64,000 bases of DNA from Mycolicibacterium palauense (GTDB lineage: Bacteria; Actinomycetota; Actinomycetes; Mycobacteriales; Mycobacteriaceae). Of this stretch, positions 9,789-20,463 are shown piece after piece (position 1 is the first letter of the stretch; each line of letters opens with the position of its first letter). The DNA is taken from positions 1 through 64,000 of the forward strand of contig NZ_NVQF01000016.1 in NCBI RefSeq assembly GCF_002592005.1. Direction: 5' to 3'. The notes below the pieces were generated by a model, which saw nothing but the letters and a program-made list of their open reading frames with translations, made no database searches and was not told the DNA's origin. The position numbers and the translations under genes are program-made.

Positions 9789-10556
9789 TCAGCCCGCCTG
9801 TCGGCCGATGTCGGCCAGCTCGGCGCCGGGTTCGGCGCGGCGGGGGCGGCCGGTGCGGCCCATCGCCGACCACCAGGACCGTCGCGGCGGTCGCGGCCGT
9901 CCGGCCAGCGTGGCCGCGCGTCGCTCCAGCCAGCGCATCGCGGAGGTGATCAACACGGCCAGCGCCAGGTAGAACAGCAGCACCACCGTCCAGATCAGTG
10001 CCGCCTGGGAGATGAAGTTGTTCACCAGAACCTCGCGTGCCTGGTAGGTCATCTCGTGCACGGTGATGATCGTCAGCAGTGAGCTGCCCTTGAGCAGCTG
10101 GATGAACAGGTTGTTGAACGGCGGCACCATCTCGGCCAGTGCCTGCGGCAGTATGACCCGGCGCATCCGCTGCGCCGGTGTCAGGCTCAGCGCCACGCAC
10201 GCCTCGTACTGGGCGCGCGGGACCGAACCGATGGCGCCCCGCACGATCTCGGCGCCGTAGGCGCCGAAGTTGAGCCCGAGCACCGCGATACCCGCTGCCA
10301 GCGGCACGATCTGGTAGCCGACGAGCGCGGGCAGCACGAAGTAGATCCACATCAACTGGACCACTTCGGAGGTGCCGCGCCAGAGCTCGACGTAGACGCG
10401 GGCGACGAACCGGACGACGCGGGAGCCCGACAGCATCGCCAGCCCGGCCGCGAACGCCATCACGGTGGCGATCAGAATCCCCCCGACGGTGGCCTGCACC
10501 GTCAGCGGCAGGCCCTCGGCGATGGTTCTGGTGAACAACCCGAGGTGATCGAACAA
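9789..10556 (-). CDS. ehuC: ectoine/hydroxyectoine-type ABC transporter permease (EhuC-like)
   Basis: Second permease of the same importer, 255 residues. It has five predicted helices and the EAA loop AQYEACVALSLTPAQRMRRV. The last 35 residues are an Arg-rich cytoplasmic tail, longer than in most relatives. It follows ehuB by 12 bp and precedes ehuD by 3 bp, so the four genes form one transcript. Confidence 0.85.
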   Translation of the reverse strand: MFDHLGLFTRTIAEGLPLTVQATVGGILIATVMAFAAGLAMLSGSRVVRFVARVYVELWRGTSEVVQLMWIYFVLPALVGYQIVPLAAGIAVLGLNFGAYGAEIVRGAIGSVPRAQYEACVALSLTPAQRMRRVILPQALAEMVPPFNNLFIQLLKGSSLLTIITVHEMTYQAREVLVNNFISQAALIWTVVLLFYLALAVLITSAMRWLERRAATLAGRPRPPRRSWWSAMGRTGRPRRAEPGAELADIGRQAG

Positions 10557-10568
10557 CTCTCCGCCCCT

Positions 10569-11468
10569 CTAGGCGGTGCCCTCGCAGAGTTTCTCGGTGG
10601 TGACGCCCTCAGGCACCTCGTTGTCGGCGGTGAAGCCGAACGGCTCGACGATGGTGAGCCACTCGCCGCTGTCCTGCAGCTTCTTCAGTTCGGCGTTGAA
10701 CTGGTCGACGAGTTCGTCGTCGCCCTTGCGGAACACGAAACCGCCCGCCTGGATCTGCTGCTTGCCGTCGACGTCCGGCACGAAGCCCGGGGTCACCTCC
10801 AGCGGGGCGGTGGGGTTGTCGGCCACCATGCGGCGCAGCGAGATGTCGGTGAGCGCCCCGGCGTAGGCGCGTTGATCGAGCAGCGCCTGCAGCATCTCGG
10901 GCTGCCCGTCGTAGGGCTGGATCCTGTTGTCGGGGATGCCCAGGCGTTGGGCGACGGACTCCTCGACGGTGCCCGACAGCACGGCCAGCGCCGCACCCTT
11001 GGCCTTGATGTCCTCGAAGTTGTAGATCTGCTGCGGATTGCCCTTGGGCACCAGCAGGGCCGTCGGGGTCACGTAGTCCACGCGGGAGAACTGGGCGTTG
11101 CGGCAGCGGTCGGGCAGGATCGCCATTCCCGCGGCCACCATGTCGTACTGTCCGGCGTTCAGCGCCGGGATCAGCTGGCCGAACTCGACCTGGGTGGCGT
11201 CGACGTTGCCGACACCCATCGACGTGAAGACGGCCCGGGCGACCTCGGGCGCCTCACCGGTGACCTTCCCGTCGCGGGTGTAGCCGTAGGGCACCTCGCC
11301 GGCGATGCCGATCTTGACCGTTCCGGCGTCCTTGATGCGTTGCAGCGTGGAGCCCTCGCCGCTGTCGGGCACCTTCGAGCAGGCCGCCGCCAGGAGAGCG
11401 GGCGCCGCGATCGCGGTCGCTCCGCCCACCGCGCCGGCCCGGAAAAATTCACGTCGTGTCCAGTTCAT
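10569..11468 (-). CDS. ehuB: ectoine/hydroxyectoine-type substrate-binding lipoprotein
   Basis: The solute receptor of the importer, 299 residues. The N-terminus carries twin arginines in NWTRREFFRAG followed by a hydrophobic stretch and a lipobox ending at Cys30 (LLAAACS), so Tat-dependent export and lipidation are likely. The mature protein is SBP_bac_3; the segments EVPYGYTRDGKVTGEAPEVA and DRCRNAQFS resemble EhuB proteins, which bind ectoine and hydroxyectoine as compatible solutes or nutrients. The ATG at 11468 has an AGAGGG site 6 bp upstream. The in-frame extension further upstream was rejected. The 144 bp to ppiB should hold the operon promoter; I could not pick out a clear -10. Confidence 0.87.
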   Translation of the reverse strand: MNWTRREFFRAGAVGGATAIAAPALLAAACSKVPDSGEGSTLQRIKDAGTVKIGIAGEVPYGYTRDGKVTGEAPEVARAVFTSMGVGNVDATQVEFGQLIPALNAGQYDMVAAGMAILPDRCRNAQFSRVDYVTPTALLVPKGNPQQIYNFEDIKAKGAALAVLSGTVEESVAQRLGIPDNRIQPYDGQPEMLQALLDQRAYAGALTDISLRRMVADNPTAPLEVTPGFVPDVDGKQQIQAGGFVFRKGDDELVDQFNAELKKLQDSGEWLTIVEPFGFTADNEVPEGVTTEKLCEGTA

Positions 11469-11612
11469 CGTCGACCCTCTTACGTCCACACGTTCACATT
11501 CGTCACGGCCACATCGCACCTCGGTGCGTTTCTGAACGTATGCGTATCGGGGGACCAGGTCAAAGCGACGGCGCCGGCCCACCCACGGGTCGGGGCGGCC
11601 CGATCGACCCGC

Positions 11613-12506
<894 letters not shown>

Positions 12507-12522
12507 CGTCGTCGTCCTCCGC

Positions 12523-12558
12523 AGTGTCCTGAGTGTCTTAAGTGTTTTGAGTGTCTTG
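12523..12558 (-). repeat. four-copy 9-bp tandem repeat upstream of ppiB
   Basis: Four 9-bp units (12523, 12532, 12541 and 12550) follow AGTGTCTTG with one or two changes each. They lie 16-52 bp upstream of the ppiB start, inside the divergent ppiB/glyoxalase promoter region, where copy number could alter spacing of the ppiB leader. Confidence 0.8.
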
Positions 12559-12596
12559 AGCAGCTGTCGTCCCGGCCGTCACCGGCGTGTCGGCCC

Positions 12597-12640
12597 GGCA
12601 TGTCAGCACGGCATGTCAGCACCGAGTGTGCCAGCTGACA
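12597..12640 (+). promoter_or_regulatory. 13-bp direct repeat and inverted repeat in ppiB/glyoxalase intergenic region
   Basis: A perfect 13-bp direct repeat, GGCATGTCAGCAC, occurs at 12597-12609 and 12610-12622. The second copy also forms a perfect 7-bp inverted repeat with 12634-12640 (TGTCAGC ... GCTGACA, 13-bp spacer). Lying between two divergent genes, it could be an operator or a 5' RNA hairpin. No known regulator motif was recognised. Confidence 0.45.
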
Positions 12641-12693
12641 CTGTGTGCGGGCGGCCCGACCCGCGCGCGACGCGTAGTGGGACACTGGTCGGC

Positions 12694-13311
12694 GTGCTGA
12701 TCACCGGGTTCGCGGCGGGCTCCGCCGATGCGAACTGTTACTTCGCCGCGCCGGGCCCCGGCGCGGCGGCGGTGGTCGTCGATCCCGGCGACGAGGTGGT
12801 TCAGACCCTGGAGTACTACTTCGCGGCCAACGACCTGACGCCGGCGGCGGTGCTGCTCACCCACGGGCACGCCCGGCACACCGCCTCGGTGCACGACCTG
12901 TGCCTGGGGTGGGAGGTGCCGGTCTACATCCATCCCGCCGACCGCCACCTGCTCGGTGAGCTGGAACTCGGGGAACCCGACGAGGTCGTCGAGATCGCCG
13001 ACGGCGACGTGCTCGAGCTCGCCGGTGTCGCGGTGGCCGTCGATCACACCCCGGGGCACACCGAGGGATCGGTGGTGTTTCGGATCAGTGCCGACACCGA
13101 CGAGGGCCCCGCGGAGGTGGCGTTCACCGGTGACACGCTGTTGTGCCGCGGGATCGGCACCGGTGACCGGGCGACGCTGCTGTCCTCGATCGCCCGAAAA
13201 CTGCTGGTCCTGGGAGACGACACCGTGGTACTACCGGGTCACGGAACGTCGACCACCATCGGCGCCGAGCGCCGGTTCAACCCGTTGCTGAAGGATCTGC
13301 GCGCGTCGTGA
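12694..13311 (+). CDS. metallo-beta-lactamase fold hydrolase, glyoxalase II-like, with altered metal motif
   Basis: The 205-residue protein occupies the place of Rv2581c, a glyoxalase II-like hydrolase. The GTG start gives MLITGFAAGSADANCYF, the family N-terminus. The key motif reads THGHARH (residues 56-62), where the canonical form is THxHxDH, so the metal-ligand Asp is Arg61 here. The later motifs DHTPGHTEGSVVF, TGDTLL and LPGHG are present, but GIGTGD replaces the usual GxGRTD. One of the two metal sites is therefore probably lost, and glyoxalase II activity should not be assumed. The C-terminus GAERRFNPLL is well conserved. It lies 35 bp upstream of hisS. A longer in-frame ORF to the left is non-coding. 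Confidence 0.85.
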   Translation: MLITGFAAGSADANCYFAAPGPGAAAVVVDPGDEVVQTLEYYFAANDLTPAAVLLTHGHARHTASVHDLCLGWEVPVYIHPADRHLLGELELGEPDEVVEIADGDVLELAGVAVAVDHTPGHTEGSVVFRISADTDEGPAEVAFTGDTLLCRGIGTGDRATLLSSIARKLLVLGDDTVVLPGHGTSTTIGAERRFNPLLKDLRAS

Positions 13312-13346
13312 CGATCCGATCCGAGATGAGGAGCATCTGAACCCCC

Positions 13347-14609
13347 GTGAGCGAGTTCAAGGCACCCAAGGGCATTCCGGACTATCTGCCGCCGGACTCG
13401 GCGCAGTTCGTCGCGGTTCGTGATGGCCTGCTCGCCGCGGCCCGCAGCGCCGGCTACGGTGACGTCGAGCTGCCCATCTTCGAGGAGACGGCGCTGTTCG
13501 CGCGCGGCGTCGGCGAGTCCACCGACGTCGTGTCCAAGGAGATGTACACCTTCGAAGATCGCGGCGGACGTTCGGTGACGCTGCGCCCGGAGGGCACCGC
13601 CGGGGTGATGCGGGCGGTCATCGAGCACGGCCTGGACCGCGGCGCCCTCCCGGTCAAGTTGTGCTACGCCGGCCCGTTCTTCCGCTACGAGCGTCCGCAG
13701 GCGGGCCGCTACCGGCAGCTGCAGCAGGTCGGGATCGAGGCCATCGGGGTCGACGACCCGGCGCTGGACGCCGAGGTGATCGCGGTCGCCGACGCCGGTT
13801 TCCGGGCACTCGGGCTCGACGGCTTCCGGCTGGAGATCACCTCGCTGGGCGACGCCACCTGCCGGCCCGCCTACCGGGAGAAGCTGCAGCAGTTCCTGTT
13901 CGCGCTCGACCTCGACGAGGACACCCGCCGGCGTGCCGAGATCAACCCGCTGCGGGTGCTCGACGACAAGCGCCCGGAGATCAAGGCGCTGACCGCCGAG
14001 GCGCCGCTGATGCTGGACCATCTCTCCGACGAGGCCAAGAAGCACTTCGAGACGGTGCTGGCGCATCTGGACGCCCTGCAGGTGCCCTACGTGATCAATC
14101 CGCGCATGGTGCGGGGACTGGACTACTACACCAAGACCACCTTCGAGTTCGTCCACGACGGTCTCGGCGCGCAGTCGGGCATCGGGGGCGGGGGGCGCTA
14201 CGACGGGCTGATGCGCGAACTCGGCGGCCAGGACCTGTCCGGGATCGGTTTCGGTCTCGGGGTGGACCGGACCCTGCTGGCGCTGCGGGCCGAGGGCAGG
14301 ACGGCCGGCCCGGCCGCCCGGGTCGACGTGTTCTGCGTGCCGCTGGGGGAGCAGGCCAAGCAGGAGCTGGCGGTGCTGGCCGCACGCCTGCGATCCGCGG
14401 GACTGCGGGTGGACCTGGCCTACGGCGACCGTGGGCTCAAGGGTGCGATGCGTGCCGCCGACCGTTCCGGCGCCGGCGTCGCGCTGGTGGCCGGTGACCG
14501 TGACATCGCCGCGGGCACCGTCGGGCTGAAGGATCTGTCCACCGGTGAGCAGATCGACGTGGCGGCGGACGCGGTCGTCGCCGAGACACTGGCCCGCTTC
14601 GGCCGCTAG
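13347..14609 (+). CDS. hisS: histidyl-tRNA synthetase
   Basis: Class II aminoacyl-tRNA synthetase that charges tRNA(His). It has 420 residues (423 in M. tuberculosis). Visible motifs are [12 protein letters not shown] at the N-terminus, motif 2 in [17 protein letters not shown], the histidine-binding segment [13 protein letters not shown], and motif 3 near [15 protein letters not shown]. The C-terminal anticodon-binding domain starts at about residue 325. The start is the GTG at 13347, with GAGGAG upstream at slightly long spacing. Corresponds to Rv2580c. Confidence 0.97.
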   Translation: MSEFKAPKGIPDYLPPDSAQFVAVRDGLLAAARSAGYGDVELPIFEETALFARGVGESTDVVSKEMYTFEDRGGRSVTLRPEGTAGVMRAVIEHGLDRGALPVKLCYAGPFFRYERPQAGRYRQLQQVGIEAIGVDDPALDAEVIAVADAGFRALGLDGFRLEITSLGDATCRPAYREKLQQFLFALDLDEDTRRRAEINPLRVLDDKRPEIKALTAEAPLMLDHLSDEAKKHFETVLAHLDALQVPYVINPRMVRGLDYYTKTTFEFVHDGLGAQSGIGGGGRYDGLMRELGGQDLSGIGFGLGVDRTLLALRAEGRTAGPAARVDVFCVPLGEQAKQELAVLAARLRSAGLRVDLAYGDRGLKGAMRAADRSGAGVALVAGDRDIAAGTVGLKDLSTGEQIDVAADAVVAETLARFGR

Positions 14610-14735
14610 ACCTGCGCGCCTCGCGCCCGCTTCGCTGCCGTTGACCCGGTACTCAGATCCACATTTCGGGCGAGTTTTCGCACTCACTACCGAGTGAACG
14701 CCGTCGTAGGCGCGGGTGAGGGCCCTCTGGGTCGC

Positions 14736-14757
14736 CGGGGCGCGGTGCTAGGCCCCG
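14736..14757. terminator. possible terminator hairpin between hisS and membrane protein gene
   Basis: CGGGGC (14736-14741) pairs with GCCCCG (14752-14757) across a 10-base loop at the junction of two converging genes. It overlaps the last codons of the minus-strand gene. There is no T-tract and the stem is only 6 bp, so support is modest. Confidence 0.3.
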
Positions 14758-15275
14758 CGCGCCACCTGGGTCAGGACCTCGTCGACGTTCCCGATGCCGC
14801 CGTCGAACGGGTTGCCGCGCTTGAGGACCCGTTTTCCGGCGGGCGTGACCGCGACCAGTTTGGGCGAACTCGACCCGATCTGCATCCGGCGGACGAACCG
14901 CACCTGGTCCAGGGGGAGCAGCGCGCCCCCGGTGTAGCTGAACAGGCCCAGCTTGCGGTCCAGCACGGCCACCGGGCGGCACTCGTGTGCCGCACGGGAT
15001 CGCCGGCGCCGCATGCTGCGGACCGTGAGGCCCGCCAGCACGGCCAAGACCAGGCCCAGGCCGAGCAGGACCGCGCCCAGCAGCGGCGACGGGATGCCCG
15101 CGACGAGCGCGACGATCCCGAAGCCGCCGGCGATCAGGGCAAGGACGCCCAGGACGAAGGACAGCACCGCCGGGGTGCCCGTACCCCGGTCGATGACGAG
15201 CACGCGGCGGCCGTCGTCGGTGACGACCAGTCCGCCGGTGTCGGCCAGCACCTGGGTGGGAGTCTCTGTGCTCAT
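14748..15275 (-). CDS. hypothetical two-helix membrane protein
   Basis: A 175-residue protein I do not recognise as a named family. The start MSTETPTQVLADTGG at 15275 was chosen because the frame upstream of it lacks coding character. A cytoplasmic N-terminus of about 45 residues is followed by two closely spaced hydrophobic helices (roughly 46-70 and 73-95), then an Arg-rich stretch and a C-terminal soluble domain with LPLDQVRFVRRMQIG. The layout suggests a small membrane protein with both ends in the cytoplasm. It lies downstream of urtE on the same strand (64 bp), so it might be read from the urea-transporter transcript. Confidence 0.7.
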   Translation of the reverse strand: MSTETPTQVLADTGGLVVTDDGRRVLVIDRGTGTPAVLSFVLGVLALIAGGFGIVALVAGIPSPLLGAVLLGLGLVLAVLAGLTVRSMRRRRSRAAHECRPVAVLDRKLGLFSYTGGALLPLDQVRFVRRMQIGSSSPKLVAVTPAGKRVLKRGNPFDGGIGNVDEVLTQVARGA

Positions 15276-15339
15276 CGGGGTCAGCCTGCCATCGCGGCAC
15301 TCGGTGTGGACGGGGATCCGACGGATCAGGCGGCCGACA

Positions 15340-16031
15340 TCAGATCGCCATGGCGGCACGCACGTCGTCCTCGGAGGCCGAACCACCGGTGCCCGAGGAG
15401 GTGACCCGACCCGATTCCAGCACGTAGTACTGCTGAGCGGATTCCAGCGCGAAGCCGATGTGCTGCTCGACCAGCAGCACCCCGAGGTCGCCGCGCCGGG
15501 TCAGCGCGGTGATGGCGCCCTCGATCTCGGCGACCACCGACGGCTGGATGCCCTCGGTGGGTTCGTCGAGGATCAATGTCTTCGGGCTGGTGATCAGCGC
15601 GCGGGCGATCGCGAGCTGCTGGCGCTGACCACCCGAGAGCAGCCCGGCCCGGCGGGTCAGCAGCTCCTTCAGCGCGGGGAACAGGTCTAGCTGCTCGTCG
15701 ATGAGCTGCTTGCCGTTCTTGCGCCCGTCCGCCACGACCTGCAGGTTCTCCGCCGTGGTCAGCTGGCCGAACGACTGCTGGCCCTGCGGGACGTAGGCCA
15801 GCCCGCGGGACACCCGAGCCGAGGGGCGCAGCTTGGTGATGTCGTCGCCCTCGAACATCACCGTGCCCGAGCTGCACTTGAGGAGCCCGACCGCCGCCCG
15901 TAGCAGGGTGGTCTTGCCGGCACCGTTGTGTCCCATCACCGCGGCGACACCGTCGCTGGGCACCTCGATGCTGACACCGTGGATCACCTCGGTGCGGCCG
16001 TAGCCGCTGCGGACGTCGACGAGTTGCAGCA

Positions 16032-16032
<1 letters not shown>
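15340..16032 (-). CDS. urtE: urea ABC transporter ATP-binding subunit UrtE
   Basis: Second ATPase of the branched-chain-amino-acid-type urea importer, 230 residues, the usual UrtE length. Walker A is GHNGAGKTT, the signature LSGGQRQQLAIARAL and Walker B TLILDEPTEGIQP; the last is typical of UrtE. Its ATG shares a base with the urtD stop (TAATG), so translation is coupled. It is the last gene of urtABCDE. Confidence 0.94.
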
Positions 16033-16870
<838 letters not shown>

Positions 16871-16874
<4 letters not shown>

Positions 16875-17992
16875 GACGGCGCCCCCACTTTCTCGGCCTC
16901 CGGTTCGGGTTCCGGGGCGGGTTCGTCGGCGTCCTTGCGGCGCCAACGCTTGAACAGCACCCCCAGACCGGCCAGACCGGCCGGGAAGAAGCCGACCACC
17001 ACGATGAACAGCAGACCCTGGGCGTAGGTCCACTCCGAGGGGAAGCGCTCGGAGAACAGCGTCTGCGCCCAGGCCACCCCGATGGCACCCAGGACCGGGC
17101 CCAGCAGGGTGGTGCGCCCGCCGATGGCCACACCGATCAGGAATGCGATGGAGGGCAGGATGCCGACCTGTGACGGCGCGATGAAGCCGACGATCGGAGC
17201 GAACAGCGCCCCGGCGATGCTGGCGAACAGGGCCGCCACCGTGTAGGCGACGACCTTGATGTTGGCCGGGTCGTAGCCCAGAAACCGCACCCGCTCCTCG
17301 CCGTCGCGGACCGCGACCAGCAGCTCGCCGTAGCGGCTCTGCATCAGCTGGCGCGCGATCGCCACGACCGCCAGCAGCACCCCGGCGGCGATGAAGTAGA
17401 GCATCTGCCGGTTGGCCGGATCGTTGAGGGTGAAGCCGAGGAACGTGCGGAACCGGTTGAGCCCGTTGGACCCTCCCAGACTGGTCTGGCCGACCAGCAG
17501 GATGGCCAGGGCCGCCGCCAGCGCCTGGGACAGGATCGCGAAGTAGGCGCCCTTGACCCGGCGCTTGAACACGCCGAACCCGAGGGCCGCGGCGATGGCC
17601 GTCGGGATGACCAGGATCGCCAGCAGCGTCACCAGCGGTGAGGCGAACGGAGTCCAGTAGCCGGGCAGCTCGCTCATACCCTGGATCTGCATGAAGTCGG
17701 GTACGTCGTTGCCGAAGATCTGGGCGTCGGCGATCTTGAGGTGCATGGCCATCATGTAGCCGCCGAGCCCGAAGAACACCCCCTGGCCCAGCACCAGCAT
17801 GCCGCCCCGGCCCCAGGCCAGGCCGATGCCCACGGCGACGATGGCAAAGCACAGGAACTTGCCCAGCAGGCTGAGCCGGAACTCGGAGAGCACCAGCGGC
17901 GCCACCCCGAACAGCACGACGGCGGCCACGCCGAACCCGGCCCAGGTCTGCCAGCGGCCAAGCACCGTCTTCGCTCGCGTCCGCATACTCAT
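16871..17992 (-). CDS. urtC: urea ABC transporter permease UrtC
   Basis: Membrane permease of the urea importer, 373 residues with about ten helices (LivM type). Conserved elements are GRGGMLVLGQGVFFGLGGY and FAPIVGFIAPSQVG. The C-terminus is a Pro/Glu-rich cytoplasmic tail. The first residues are MSMRTRAKTV. The start codon lies in a 26-bp-spaced duplication (see the separate entry). The copy used here overlaps the stop of a nine-codon mini-ORF, while the ancestral start copy sits on the urtB stop, out of frame. Confidence 0.94.
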
Positions 17993-18019
17993 ATCGCTCC
18001 TCGCGTCCGCATACTCATA
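17974..18019 (-). repeat. 26-bp tandem duplication across the urtB/urtC junction
   Basis: The 20 bases at 17974-17993 recur exactly at 18000-18019 (26-bp offset). Both copies carry the ATGAGTATGCGG start region. The upstream copy (ATG at 18018-18016) overlaps the urtB stop as ATGA, but it now encodes only nine codons (MSMRTRGAI) before a TGA at 17991-17989. That TGA overlaps the urtC ATG at 17992-17990. Removing one copy would restore a direct urtB/urtC ATGA junction with the same UrtC sequence. Confidence 0.9.
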
Positions 18020-18899
18020 CGAGACTCCTTGTGCGAACGGTGAACAGGCCCTGCGGACGGACCTGCAGGAAGATCACGATGATCACGAAGACGATCACCT
18101 TGGCCAGCGACGCGGTGGTGTTGTACTCGATGAACGAGTTCAAGAAGCCCAGCGCGAAGGCGGCGATGACCGTGCCCTTGATCTGGCCGAGGCCACCGAC
18201 CACGACGACGAGGAACGCGTCGATGAGGTAGCTCTGCCCGATGGTCGGACTCGTCGAGCCGATCAACGTCAGTGCCACGCCGGCGACGCTGGCCAGACCC
18301 GAGCCGATGAAGAAGGTGGTGATGTCGGTTCTGCGGGAAGAGATGCCGCTGGTCTCGGCCAGATCGCGGTTCTGCACGACGGCACGGATCCGGCGTCCCA
18401 TCGGGCTGGCCTTGAGCACCGCCGCCAGCACAGTCACGCAGGCGATCGCCAGGATCAGGATGAAGATACGGGTCTTGGGCACCACGGAGCCGAAGATCTC
18501 CACACCGCCGGACAACCAGGACGGCGCGACGACGTTGACCGCCGGTGCGCCGAAGATGTCGCGGGCCACCTGCTGCAGCACCAGCCCGACACCGAAGGTG
18601 ACCAGCAGGGTGTCCAGCGGTCGGTCATACATCCGCTGGATCAGCGTCACCTCCAGCAGTACCCCGAGCAGGCCACCGACGATGAAGCCGACGACCAACG
18701 AAACCAGCAGTGACACACCGGCGCTCGATACGACCTGCTGCACCACGTAGGCGGTGTAGCAGCCGGCCATGATGAACTCGCCGTGCGCCATGTTGATGAC
18801 GCCCATCTGCCCGAACGTCAGTGACAGACCTAGCGCAGCCAACAACAGGATTGAGCCGAGGCTCAATCCCGTTGTCAGCTGCCCGATAAGGACATCCAT
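18015..18899 (-). CDS. urtB: urea ABC transporter permease UrtB
   Basis: LivH-type membrane permease of the urea importer, 294 residues with about eight helices. It starts MDVLIGQLTTGLSLGSILLL and has the family segments FGQMGVINMAHGEFIMAG and GRRIRAVVQNRDLAETSGI. It follows urtA by 11 bp. The longer UrtB forms of some proteobacteria carry an extra N-terminal domain that is absent here, as is usual in actinobacteria. Confidence 0.94.
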   Translation of the reverse strand: MDVLIGQLTTGLSLGSILLLAALGLSLTFGQMGVINMAHGEFIMAGCYTAYVVQQVVSSAGVSLLVSLVVGFIVGGLLGVLLEVTLIQRMYDRPLDTLLVTFGVGLVLQQVARDIFGAPAVNVVAPSWLSGGVEIFGSVVPKTRIFILILAIACVTVLAAVLKASPMGRRIRAVVQNRDLAETSGISSRRTDITTFFIGSGLASVAGVALTLIGSTSPTIGQSYLIDAFLVVVVGGLGQIKGTVIAAFALGFLNSFIEYNTTASLAKVIVFVIIVIFLQVRPQGLFTVRTRSLV

Positions 18900-18910
18900 T
18901 TAATGGTCGC

Positions 18911-20197
18911 TCAGCTGGACAGGCCGGCGGCCCAGGGGTAGCCCTTGAGGTACGGGTCCGGCTCGATCGGACCGGCGGACTCCCACACCGTGTAGATCAG
19001 GCCGTCGGGCCGGATCTCGCCGATACGCGCGGTCTTGGTGATGTGGTTGTTGTCACCGTCGATGGTGACCAGGCCCTCCGGCGCGTTGAACTGCACTCCG
19101 CCGGCAGCCTCCTGAACATCCTTGGTGGCAAAGGAATTCGCCTTCTCCACGGTGTTCTTCCACAGGTACACCGACACGTAGGCGGCCTCCATGGGATCCG
19201 AGGTCGGCTTGTTCTGGCCGTAGGCGTCCTTGTAGGCCTTGACGAAGGCCTTGTTCTCCGGCGAATCGATGGTCTGGTAGTAGTCCCAGGCGACCAGCTG
19301 GCCGTCGATGTTCTGCACGCCGATGCCGCCGACCTCTTCCTCGGCGATCGACACCGACACGACCGGCATCTCCTGCGGGGTGAGCCCGACGTTCTTGTAC
19401 TCACGGAAGAACGCGACGTTCGAGTCGCCGTTGAGGGTGTTGAACACGGCGTCGGCGTCGGCGGTGCGCACCTTGTTGACGATGGTGGAGAAGTCGGTGG
19501 ATCCCAGCGGGGTGTAGTCCTCGCCCTTGATCTCGATGTCGTTGGCGTCCGCGTAGGCCTTGATGATGCGGTTGGCCGTCTGCGGGAACACGTAGTCACT
19601 ACCGACCAGATAGAGCGACTTGACGCCCTTCTCCTTGAGGTAGTCCAGCGCCGGGACGATCTGCTGGTTGGTGGTGGCGCCGGTGTAGAAGATGTTGGGG
19701 GAGGACTCCAGGCCCTCGTACTGCACGGGGTAGTACAGCAGGGAGTTGTTGGACTCGAACACCGGGAGCATGGCCTTGCGGCTCGAGGAGGTCCAGCCGC
19801 CGAACACCGCGGCGACGCAGTCGCTGCTGATCAGTTTCTCGGCCTTCTCGGCGAACACGGTCGGCTCGGAGGCGCCGTCCTCGCCGATGAGGTCGATCTG
19901 CTTGCCCAGCACGCCGCCCTCGGCGTTGATCTGCTCGACGGCGAGCTTGATCGCGTCCCGGACGGTGACCTCGGAGATCGCCATGGTGCCCGACAACGAG
20001 TTGAGCGAGCCGACCTTGATGCTGTCGCCGGAAGTGTCCACGCACGACTCGCCGGAAGCCGCCTCGGTGTCACTGGCCTTGCTTCCGCAACCGCTGAGAA
20101 CAAGGGCCGCGGCCACGACGAACCCGCCGGCTGCCAGCGCCTTCTTGCTCATGCTCTTTTTCTTCGAAGGACGATGGGTGCCCCGCGTTTCCTGCAT
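18911..20197 (-). CDS. urtA: urea ABC transporter substrate-binding lipoprotein UrtA
   Basis: Urea receptor of the UrtABCDE importer, 428 residues. The signal peptide ends in the lipobox LSGC with lipidated Cys37. The mature part is a Peripla_BP_5-type protein with [32 protein letters not shown] and [10 protein letters not shown], hallmark UrtA segments. The ATG at 20197 is supported by AGGAAGG about 6 bp upstream; an internal ATG (20152) would shorten the n-region by 15 residues. It heads an operon with a GlnR-type box about 140 bp upstream, so expression is probably induced by nitrogen limitation. No urease genes lie in the window. Confidence 0.95.
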   Translation of the reverse strand: MQETRGTHRPSKKKSMSKKALAAGGFVVAAALVLSGCGSKASDTEAASGESCVDTSGDSIKVGSLNSLSGTMAISEVTVRDAIKLAVEQINAEGGVLGKQIDLIGEDGASEPTVFAEKAEKLISSDCVAAVFGGWTSSSRKAMLPVFESNNSLLYYPVQYEGLESSPNIFYTGATTNQQIVPALDYLKEKGVKSLYLVGSDYVFPQTANRIIKAYADANDIEIKGEDYTPLGSTDFSTIVNKVRTADADAVFNTLNGDSNVAFFREYKNVGLTPQEMPVVSVSIAEEEVGGIGVQNIDGQLVAWDYYQTIDSPENKAFVKAYKDAYGQNKPTSDPMEAAYVSVYLWKNTVEKANSFATKDVQEAAGGVQFNAPEGLVTIDGDNNHITKTARIGEIRPDGLIYTVWESAGPIEPDPYLKGYPWAAGLSS

Positions 20198-20333
20198 CGG
20201 TAGCCTTCCTGATGAACTCTCAACAGCCCCCAGCTGATGTGCCCGAAGTGCGAAGTGCAGGGGGCCGAACGCACCCCGGTCGGGTGCCGAATCGGGACGT
20301 TAGATCTCCCGTGTTTCTGTGAGATATCTGTGT

Positions 20334-20349
20334 GTCACGAACACGTAAC
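20334..20349 (-). promoter_or_regulatory. putative GlnR box upstream of urtA
   Basis: On the plus strand GTCAC (20334-20338), six bases, then GTAAC (20345-20349) fits the actinobacterial GlnR pattern gTnAC-n6-GnAAC and the mycobacterial AC-n9-AC core. It lies about 140 bp upstream of urtA. GlnR control of urea-transport genes is established in M. smegmatis; here it is inferred from the motif. Confidence 0.6.
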
Positions 20350-20463
20350 CTGTCAGATGGCCGGTATCCACCTCGCGGTTCTGGCAAACCCCCGATGCCG
20401 GCTCGGCAAACAGCTTCGGTGTCCGGCGGAGGCGACTGTAACGTTCCGGTAGCGTCGGCGGAT

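Noticed and set aside
11500..11545. Possible GlnR box upstream of ehuB (GTGAC ... GAAC on the minus strand)
   Set aside because: The spacing between AC pairs is 8, not 9, and the second half-site is off register.
20198..20463. Short plus-strand ORF (about 70 codons) upstream of the MmpS-like gene
   Set aside because: No ribosome site or family match, and it overlaps the urtA leader and GlnR box.
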